DNA from: Tricholoma matsutake
Lineage: Eukaryota; Basidiomycota; Agaricomycetes; Agaricales; Tricholomataceae
NCBI GenBank assembly: GCA_026075535.2
Contig: AP026541.1
Coordinates: forward strand, 13,020,001-13,084,000
Direction of reading: 5' to 3'
Length of the DNA stretch: 64,000 nucleotides
In this document: piece by piece, positions 55,646 through 64,000 of the stretch
How the letters are laid out: each line of letters begins with the position of its first letter
How positions within the stretch are numbered: the stretch's first letter is position 1
The notes under the pieces: model-generated
The model's input: the letters and a program-made list of their open reading frames with translations, nothing else
Databases searched by the model: none
What the model was told of the DNA's origin: nothing
Position numbers and translations under genes: made by a program

Positions 55646-58600
55646 TCTGCAACCCTCAGGATACAGCCATTGGGGCTGGGGGTTGCATTGACCTTACCCA
55701 CTTGGCTGCCTACATTCATCTCAACATGTCTGCTCTTTCCGACCCTGACTCCTTAACCATTCTTTTAACCTTCCCCAAATCTTCCACCCCTTTCCAAACC
55801 CTTATCAACTCTGGCTCCTCCCACTGCTTCCTTGACTCCTCTTTTGTGTTGAATAACCAACTCAGCACAGAATCCATTAACCCGATCGGTTTACAACTCT
55901 TTGATGGAACTTGCAACTCCACCATAACTCAGATCATCAAACTTCTGGTCACCTTCCCTGCCATTGAAGTATTCAATTTGTCATTTTATGTAACCTCGCT
56001 CGACTCTTCCTGTTCTGCCATACTCTGTCATAACTGGCTGAAGCAATACAATCCGTTGATTGACTGGTCTTCAAGCCAACTCTCTTTCCGCTCTGCAGAT
56101 CATAGAGGTCCAGCACCCCTGACATCACCTTTGTCCCCGAATCTTCCAGTAGAAATCCTCAACTCTTCTGCACTTTCCAAACCCCCCATTCCTCCTAAGT
56201 TTACACCTCCTAATATCTCCTTCATCAATGCTGCTGCTTATGCGCATGCTAGCAAACTTCCTGGGGCAGTAGCTTTTCAGATGACCTTCGCTCCAGAAGG
56301 GTTATCCGCCCACTCCACCCATTCCGCTAACTCTTCTGACCTTTCTGAGATTCTGCCTGAGTATCACAAATTTGCTGATGTCTTTAATAAGACTAAAGTG
56401 GATACCCTTCCTCCGCATTGGTCTTATGACCTCAAGATAGAGACAGAAGACAATACTCCTCCACCTCTGGGCCGAATGTATTCTCTCTCCCCCTCTGAAT
56501 TAGAAGCCTTACGAGTCTTTATTGATGGAAACGTCCGCTCAGGTTTCATCTGCCCATCCAAGTCGCTGCATGGTGCACCTATTCTCTTTGTCAAGAAAAA
56601 GGATGTTAGTCTCTGACTTTGTGTCAACTACCGAGGACTTAACCGTCTTACAAAGAAAGACCACTACCCACTTCCTCTCATTTCCAACCTACTTGACTCT
56701 CCCTGCAAAGCCCGCTTGTTCACCAAAATAGACTTGCGGCACACTTATCACCTAGTCTGCATCGCTGATGGTGATGAGTGGAAAACTACTTTCCGCACCC
56801 ACTACGGATCCTTCGAGTGGTTGGTGGTCCCCTTTGGGCTCACTAATGCACCCACAGCTTTCCAGTGGTTTATGAATGACATCTTCAGCGACATGCTGGA
56901 TGTTTGTGTCATCGTATACCTTGACGACATCCTAATCTATTCCAACAACAAGTCCCAGCATGGGGCTCACGTCAAAGAAGTCCTCCGCCATCTCCAGAAA
57001 AATGGACTTTATGCCTCTCCACAGAAATGTGAGTTCCACAAAGACACCGTTGAATATTTGGGTTTCATCCTTTCACTGGATGGACTGCAGATGTCCGAGG
57101 ATAAAGTCAAAACTGTGCTTGACTGGCCCGAGCCTAGGAAGGTTAAGGACATTCAATCCTTCTTAGGCTTTTGCAACTTTTACCGCCGCTTCATTAACGG
57201 CTATTCAGACATTGTCATCCCACTCACCTGCTTGACGCAGAAATCCACACCATGGGACTTCAACAAGAAGTGCCGCAATGCTTTTGAAAAGCTCAAACAA
57301 GAATTCACCCACACCCCCGTCTTAACTCAATGGGTACCTGACTCACAAATGGTACTTGAAACCGGGCTTCTGACTATGCCCTAGCTGCTATCCTTTCAGT
57401 TTACACTGCGGATGGAGAAATCCATCCAGTCACTTTTCATTCCCGCTCCTTCAATCCCACTGAACTAAATTACAACACACATGACAAGGAACTCTTGGCC
57501 ATTTTCGAAGCCTTCAAACACTGGAGGCAGTACTTCAAGGGTTCCACAAACCTGGTTGATGTGGTCACTGACCACAAAAATCTTGAGTACTTCAACACTA
57601 CCAAGTTGCTCACCCACTGCCAGGCCCGTTGGTCTGAGTACCTTTCCCAGTTCAATCTCATCATCCGCTTCTGCCCCAGGAAACTAGGGGCCAAGCCAGA
57701 CACACTCACTAGACGTTGGGACGTCTACTGCAAAGGGGGAAATAGCGACTTTGCCTCCATAAACCCAACCAACTTCCGACCTGTATTCACACAGGAACAG
57801 CTCACCTCTTCCCTCCACGCCACCTATTTCGCCACACCCATCCTTTGACAGGCAGTAATCATGGATGTTGAGAAACTTCACCATGACATCCGCACCTCCC
57901 TACTCCTTGACCCCTTTTCATCCACACATCGTCTGACACCTACTGACCCCAACTGTACCATAGACGAGGCAGGTCTTCTCCACCACTTCGACCAGATTTA
58001 GGTTCCAGATGTCGTGGATCTTTGCCTCAAAGTCCTTCAGTTCAAACATGATCACATCCTTTCTGGCCACTTCGGACAAAACAAAACCCAGCAGCTTGTC
58101 CGCTGGGAATATGTCTGGCCAAACCTCTGCACCTTTGTGCAAGCATTCTGCAAATCCTGTACCACTTGCAAACGATCCAAATCACCCCGACATAAGCCCT
58201 ATGGGTTCCTAAAGCAAATTCTGGTTCCGGAACAACCTTGGAACTCCATCTCCATGGACTTCATTGAACAACTACCTGACTCCAATGGTCACACCGCTAT
58301 CCTGGTCATTGTTGACCACCTCACCAAGCAAGGCATCTTCATCCCAACTGTCAATGAAATCACAGCCCAAGAACTAGCCAGCCTGTTTGTCCTCCACATC
58401 TTCTCCAAGCATGGTGTTCCATTGCATGTCACTTGCGACCAGGAATCCAAGTTTGTCTCCCATTTCTTCCGCTCCCTCGGAAAAGCACTCGACATGCAGA
58501 TCCACTTCACTTTTGGTTATCACCCGCAAGGTGATGGTCAGACAGAATGACTTAATCAGACCTTGGAACAGTACCTCCAGATCTTCTGCAACTATCAGCA

Positions 58601-59329
58601 GGACGACTGGTCTCACCTCTTACCCTTGGGTGAATTTGCCTACAACAATGCTCCTTCCACCTCTACAGGCGTATCCCCTTTCTTTGCCAACAAAGGCTAT
58701 CACCCAAACATTTCCGTCTTCCAGAATGTGACTTAGCTTCACAGCGGGCCCACGAGTTCGTCGTCGACTTAGACGACCTTCATCAGGAGCTTCAGAAACA
58801 ACTTGTGGCCACTCAAGAGCGTTATCAAGGTCCTGCAGACAAACATCGGGCACCCGCACCCGACTTCAACATTGGTGATTCTGCCTATGTCACTGCGGAA
58901 AATATCCACACCACACGTCCTTCCAAGAAACTTTCCGAAAAGCACCATGGCCCCTTTGAAATCATCGCCTGCCTGGGCACTCACTCAGTCACCCTGTGGC
59001 TCCCAGATCACATGTGGGCTATTCACCCTGTTTTCCATGTCTCTCAACTAGAGAAACACTCCCCAAACACAATTCCAAATCGAGTACAACCTCCACCTCC
59101 TCCGATCACCATCGATGACAAGCTCGAATATGAGATCGCCGAAGTCCTCAACTCCAAAGTCGACAACTGACGTTGCTGCAAGATTCTCTACCTCATCCAA
59201 TGGGAAGGTTACCAGGGAACCAATGAAGAGACCTCCTGGCTACCTGTTATGGAACTTGAGCACGCCCAAGAACTCCTTGCAGATTTTCACACCCGCTACC
59301 TGCAAAAACCCGGTCCATTACCCACTTAA
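55646..59329 (+). pseudogene. Chromovirus B Pol
   Basis: The -1 frame relative to Gag. Protease reads LINSGSSHCF: the catalytic Asp (present in A) is Asn. Reverse transcriptase keeps YLDDILIYS. RNase H is shifted by 1 bp near 57365, integrase has CKSCTTCKRSK, SMDFIEQL and CDQESKF, and the chromodomain (EYEIAEVLNSKVDN..QWEGYQGTNEETSWLP) is at about 59125-59290, with TAA at 59327-59329. Stops include TGA at sites of expected Arg near 56615, 57847, 58548 and 59168, and one TAG near 58000. A and B together would give nearly the whole consensus. Confidence 0.92.
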
Positions 59330-59415
59330 AGGCTATTCACTTTGCTTATTCACTCGGTTTGTACTCAGAAACAAAATTCATTGAAAAAAGATTTTTTTTG
59401 GATCCAACTGGATCC

Positions 59416-60386
59416 CTACACTACCTCTGCTTCTCCCTCTCTGTCTTCGTCACCCTCTCCCCCAACCTCGCCCTCTTCTCCACCCTCATCCTTCTCTCCA
59501 CCCTCCTCATCTCCACTCTCGCTCTCCTCCTCATCATCCACTCTCCTTTTCTCCAGATATCTCTGGAAGGCCTCCCAGTCATCTCCAGATTTTTGGATCC
59601 CACGTCTTTCTCGCCAGGACTCTTGCACTGCCTGCTCCACCTCTTCATCACCCTCATCGCTCTCCTCCCCGGCACTTTCTTCCTCCACCCACTCTGGGTC
59701 CATAGGGTCCCGAATCTCCCCCATCGACTCCCGCACCGCAATGGCCACCTCAGTGAACCCCTTCCTTATCAACTTCATCATTTGTTGCATTATTTCTGGG
59801 TTTTCCCTGGTTGCCCCCGTCGTTCCCGCCAGTTTTGCCGCAGGGGCTTCCTGCCCCTCCCACACTACCTCCTTGCACTTATGTTTGACGCGCGTGCAGT
59901 TGTCGCACATGCATCCCTTTGCACCCATCTTGAAACAAGTGATCTTTTGATATTTGCACCTAGGCCACTTGTCAGTAAAAAGAGACTGGAAAGGGAAACA
60001 AGTACATACCTTTTGCAAGGCAACACGGCCTGCACCCGCACCAGACCCTCCGACTCCTCTGATCCCACTCACGCCTTCGACTTGGTGACTTTCTTTTTCT
60101 TGGGGGACTTCCTCCCCTCAGCCTCATCCTCCAAACCTGTGGCCACAGCTGCCCGCTTCTTCTCCGCTCGTTTTGCGGCCGATGCCTCCTTTTTCTGCGC
60201 CTCTGCCTGACGCGCCTCCTCTGCTGCCTTCTGCGCCTCCTGCACCTGGCATTCCTCCTCCCTCACTGCTTCCTCCAGCTCCTTCATCTCCCATTCCATC
60301 TGCTCCTTCATCGCCTGCTCCCTCTGTTCATGTTGAGCCCTCATTGTGGCCAATTTGATCTGTGCGGATACTGCTGGAGGGGACAT
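59416..60386 (-). CDS. Antisense accessory gene of the chromovirus (coiled coil, basic tract, Cys cluster, acidic tail)
   Basis: Minus strand, from the ATG at 60386 that copy A shares, to TAG at about 59416. Exon 1: a Glu/Lys/Ala coiled coil (MRAQHEQREQAMKEQMEWEM and on) and a basic nuclear-signal-like GRKSPKKKKVTKSKA. Then one or two introns: a convincing one at about 60015-59965 (GTATGT, branch TACTGAC, CCTAG), and one inferred near 60073-60029 (GTGAGT..TGCAG), needed to change frame. The last exon has KGCMCDNCTRVKHKCKE, a compact cysteine cluster, and a long acidic Glu/Gly tail. It overlaps no pol sequence. Function unknown; composition suggests a nucleic-acid- or chromatin-binding regulator. 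No internal stop was seen within exons. Confidence 0.55.
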
Positions 60387-60509
60387 AATTGATAGTTGAT
60401 GGGGGAAGGAAAGAACGTGAAAATTTTTCAACCAATTACCGCATTCAGAAAATTCAACCAACTTCCTCATGCAGACTCAAAACCTCACGTGCCTTGTAGG
60501 CTTGGCACT

Positions 60510-60522
60510 AAGGGGGAAATAC
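60510..60522 (+). promoter_or_regulatory. Chromovirus B polypurine tract
   Basis: AAGGGGGAAATAC directly before the 3' LTR, as in copy A. Confidence 0.8.
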
Positions 60523-61307
60523 TGTCAAGAACTGTTCCTCGCCCAATCAGAACCTGCATCCATCTGACTCTTTCCCACACATCAAACATGACTTTTGTCT
60601 ATGCCTCCCGATTTCATTCCTGGCCGCCTTGCACTGCCCACACTGCTGTGCATCAGGCTGCCTTGTACAGCATCCATGGCTGCCTTTCCAAGGCTGCCAT
60701 CTCTATTGCAAATTTGACTATGGATTACTGTGCGGCTCCTGTAGGTAATTTATCTACGCAGTCGAGACACTGCTGCAGTCTTCATTCCTGTTCTGCATTA
60801 TTCTGGACTACAGTATTTAAGCTTAGTTAGTTTCGCCTTGTATTCCTCAGTTTGTATATCGACATAGACTCGACTTTACCCTGCCAATCTAAAACCTCCT
60901 TCTACTCCAACCCCTGTCCTCTAAGAGTCTGAACTACATTCGACTCAACCTCTAGTCTCCCTCCGAAGTTCTAGTCTCATCTGAACTCAACCTAACCCTG
61001 TCCTCTAAAAGTCTGAACTACATTCGACTCAACCTCTAGTCTCCCTCCGAAGTTCTAGTCTCATCTGAACTCAACCTAAGTCCCTCCATACTCCTCCCCA
61101 TGTTTACCTGCACTTTCCTGCTCCTACCTCTAAACTCTCGACTTGAAATTAGGACACCAGACGAGGTGAAGGGCGCAGCTTCTTACAAGCTGAAGCCAAT
61201 TTCATTCCCCCTCCTGCAGAATCTGCATCGACCCGACAATCTCCTGCTATCATCACCCGCAGTGTCTGGACGGATTCCAAAGCGACCTCTAGGATCAGTT
61301 CTTAACA
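60523..61307 (+). repeat. Chromovirus B 3' LTR (785 bp)
   Basis: Carries an 84-bp tandem duplication (units start at 60912 and 60996, CCCTGTCCTCTAA..) absent from the 5' LTR, plus a 5-bp deletion near 61198. Confidence 0.93.
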
Positions 61308-63962
61308 TTCTCACTCGATGATGTGCTGGCCACAATTCCAAAAGGTTTGTAAGGAAACCTCCTTGAGCTTGACGTTTCCCCACCAAGATCCTGGTTTGAT
61401 GTGGTCTGCACTGTCCAGGATCTCTTTCAATTCACACGACATGGCAGGTAACTTGAGTTGTCAAGGTGAGCAGTCCCACTGGGGATATTTGGCCAGGATA
61501 TTCACTACTTCTGTGGTACCAGAAAGGCGAGAAACAAGCTGTAAGTTATCCAAATTGGCATCATTTCCAACCATTGTCCTGAGAATACCAAACAGTTCTT
61601 CCAGTTGGTCAGTTCCTAAGAGAATGATCCAGAATTCTCTGTCTGGGTCATCAATTTTTGCTTTGGCCATGCAGAAGAGGACATTCTTGATCATGATCAT
61701 GAGGTCAATATACAGGTTGGTTGGAATAAAATCCTTTCCAGCCAATCAATACAGTATTATAGCAAGATGTGCTGCTGTGCTGAGATGCTCAATCTGCTCA
61801 GAGAGAGAGAGGTCAACACAAAGGTATGGAAAGACCATGTGGTATAAGAGTTTCCTGAGGATCCATAGTTCCTCTTGGGCTTCCAGAAAACCTTGACGCA
61901 AATTTGTAGAAGAACAAGGAAGCAACCAAATATCCTTAAGCATGTCAAAGGCCATCTTGACATCTTGCTGATCATCTGGGTTGAATAACGACTGAATATG
62001 CTCAGCTGAGAGTCCAGCGGATCTGAACTGATCCTTGATGATATCAGGTGTAATCCGAATGCCATTGACTACAATGCCACGTTGTCAAAGCAGAAGATTC
62101 TGCCACCATTTAAAAACATGCTTCCAGTCTTTATCACATGTGAGGTCATTGTCACCAACATGGAGATTTAGAAATTTGAGGGGCTTGAGAATCGAGTAAA
62201 TTGGTGAATTCTGCGACAGTGGAGATTTGAATGTGAGAAGGATGAAGGCCGATCCCCATCAAGTTTCACCATCAGATGCAATGGAAACTATATGAAGTTT
62301 TGTTTTGTCCTGCAGCGCATTGACACCCTTGAGAACAGTCTGGATGACTTCTGCATGCTCTTCACCTGACTCCCGCTTGCAGTCTCCTGATATAATGACA
62401 GGATGCCCAGGGTATATCCGATTATCTTTGCACAAGATTCCCAACACCCCAATGGTTGCCTAAAAATAGATCACATCATTTGCATCCGTGGACTCAGAGG
62501 CAAACAGAAACTTTCTCACCTCACCCGCATGATGAACCTGTCTGTCATCCAGCACTTGAAACAACTCCTCCATGTCATCCTCGTTGATGAACTCCGTTGC
62601 AGTGTTGTGGGCATGCTCCCTGCATAATCCCAGGAAATAGTTTGTCTTTGGATCCCAGCAGATTCTCTTCTCTGTGGCGATTTCATCAAACATCAAGCCT
62701 GTGTGGATGAATTCAGAGCAATTTTCACTGTGAATCACATCCAGTACCCCCTCGAACATTGCCTCAACATTCACTGTGACCTGGATTACTGTGGGCTGCT
62801 TGTGAGAAGGGACAATTGGTGAAACGGTTGAGCAGGTCCTGAGGTATGAAACACTTGGTGCATGGTTTGCTCGATGGTTAATCTCTGCCACTCTATTCCT
62901 GCCCAATTTCCAGAGGAGCAATGCCTTCATATCTTCCTCCTCCATAAAACTCTTTCAGTTGTAGTACCCTTCTGCTGCCGCCATATATGAAGCCAACAAC
63001 CCATGGACCCCCTTCTTTTGATGGAGACCAATGTTGATCAGGAGATCCACTCGACTAACCCTCCCACTTGCAATCACCATTAAGAGTCACTTCTGGTCTG
63101 AAAGTGTGGCCGCTTTTATGAGGAGCTTCCTAGCCTATTTTAACCCACACAGTTGATAGAACTCGATTAGCTGGTTTTTATGATGCAGGATTTCCTGGAG
63201 GCCACTAAATTGATGGTATGTGAACCCAGCATTTTCATGAGCACCATCCTCCATCTGCATGAGTATACTCCCTAACATTTCATTCTTGATGAGCTGCCAA
63301 CATGGCTGACAGGCTACACCTGATCCCCCAGATAACCCATGGCAGCTGCACGTGAACAACTTCATCACACCATTTTTTAGGGCATAGTCCCATGGAAGAA
63401 TGATGGTGTCATGGAGAGCGAAGGGATACCTGGTATGTGGTGATTTCCCATCTGGAAAATTTATTTCATACCCCTCACATGCAGCCGCTGACATTTTTGG
63501 TCGTTTCAGAATGTCCTCGAAGGCATCAACATCAATGATCGCAGCTTCACCTGGCTGTTCGAAACTAGCCAGAAGATTGTTGGAGCCTGAGTCAACAGTG
63601 TCCAATACAGAAGATTCTCATTCGACAGCTGCCAATGGCAGACTTGGTATCTCTGGAACTGCGGGTGGCATACTATGGGTGTGGTTGGCTAGCACCCTGC
63701 ACACTCATGAGTAATTCCTTTAATGATATTCGATCTCAACTTACCTTTTCTTGAGAGCCATTACCAGATACGTCAACTTTCCTTCAAATAACCCTCCACT
63801 CACGCCATATTGCTCCACAAAGTATGTCGCAAAATTGACCAAGCCATCCAGCCCCCACCTCCCATGGCGGATGATCTCATCCATGGTTCCTTCTGTTCCC
63901 CAACCCAATGTTGACTTTAAGACACTGTTCAGCATTGTTTCCCATAACTCATCAACATCCAA
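61308..63962 (-). pseudogene. Transposase-like protein of Agaricomycete repeats, partial at window edge
   Basis: Minus strand, running off the right edge; order on the strand: GTEGTMDEIIRHGRWGLDGL (63962-63741), an intron, AACEGYEINFPDGKSPHTRY (63605-63135), FMEEEDMKALLLWKLGRNRV and TGLMFDEIATEKRICWDPKT (62950-62460), HPVIISGDCKRESGEEHAEV and IVSIASDGET (62447-62259), VGDNDLTCDKDWKHVF (about 62160), LCVDLSLSEQIEHLS (61820) and ILLGTDQLEELFGILRTMVG (61630), ending near 61317. I recognise this as a repeated Agaricomycete protein; the SDGE, DKDWKHVFK and LGTDQLE motifs resemble the RNase-H-fold core of P-element/THAP-type transposases, which is inference. Several TGA/TAA stops and shifts break it. 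Confidence 0.6.
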
Positions 63963-64000
63963 TGTGGCGTCATCAAATTCCTTTGGGTTTCATCCAAATG

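Larger units (their letters stand above)
53539..61307 (+). mobile_element. Chromovirus B, same family as A, with antisense gene
   Basis: LTRs 53539-54244 (706 bp) and 60523-61307 (785 bp; contains an 84-bp tandem duplication and a 5-bp deletion). Gag, the -1 Pol and the chromodomain match copy A throughout. Flanking bases GCTCT and TTCTC do not match, so no target duplication is left. Between Pol and the purine tract lies about 1.2 kb with a longer antisense coding region than in A. Confidence 0.94.

Overview
The window looks like repeat-rich, nested-transposon sequence from a mushroom-forming basidiomycete (Agaricomycete). The reasons are the short introns (45-67 bp) with GT..AG ends and TACTAAC/CTGAC branch points, chromodomain-bearing Ty3 elements, and several gene families I know from Agaricomycetes: DUF6589, kinase-like genes with an HGDIRxEN loop, an AIM9/APH-like gene, RecQ-like helicase debris and an Ndc10/Crypton-like recombinase. 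No tRNA, rRNA or CRISPR was seen. Coordinates come from reading the sequence; family names come from recognition of motifs without any database search.

Layout. 1-8.75 kb: an array of hairpin-forming tandem repeats, apparently the interior of an inverted-repeat element (182-8737), into which a nearly intact Ty1/copia element (2935-8688, minus strand, target duplication GGACT) has inserted. 8.9-13.4 kb: two mariner-like MITEs, a small host-type gene with nuclease-like motifs (9756-10524) and a broken phosphotransferase gene (11520-12754). 13.5-16.9 kb: the 3' end of a second copia element split by a 2.4-kb fold-back element. 17.0-18.6 kb: a non-autonomous hAT element with an 8-bp duplication. 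18.8-23.5 kb: a Ty3 element with deleted integrase (D). 23.5-25.2 kb: an Ndc10/Crypton-like pseudogene. 26.05-34.06 kb: a PIF/Harbinger-like element holding a 6.9-kb chromovirus (A; duplication ATGAC) and a long-TIR MITE. 34.1-36.9 kb: a kinase-like gene split by a solo copia LTR (duplication GATAC). 37.6-38.3 kb: helicase remnant. 38.7-47.5 kb: a single-frame Ty3 element (C; duplication GTTGT). 47.5-49.4 kb: a degraded spliced locus and a hAT scrap. 49.8-53.4 kb: DUF6589 pseudogene. 53.5-61.3 kb: a second chromovirus of family A (B). 61.3 kb to the end: a transposase-like pseudogene on the minus strand.

Common threads. Almost every premature stop, across unrelated families, is TGA at the place of an arginine CGN codon, and sister copies A and B show the intact codon in several cases. 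This is the mark of C-to-T decay at CpG, not of a changed genetic code. The only gag stop that A and B share is TAG, sitting in GGAAAAATAG and followed by pol in the -1 frame, which suggests programmed frameshifting. The most unusual content is an antisense, apparently intron-containing accessory gene between pol and the 3' LTR of the A/B chromovirus (coiled coil, basic tract, cysteine cluster, acidic tail), and a repeated exon+intron unit found at three loci with a conserved GGGCCC hairpin.
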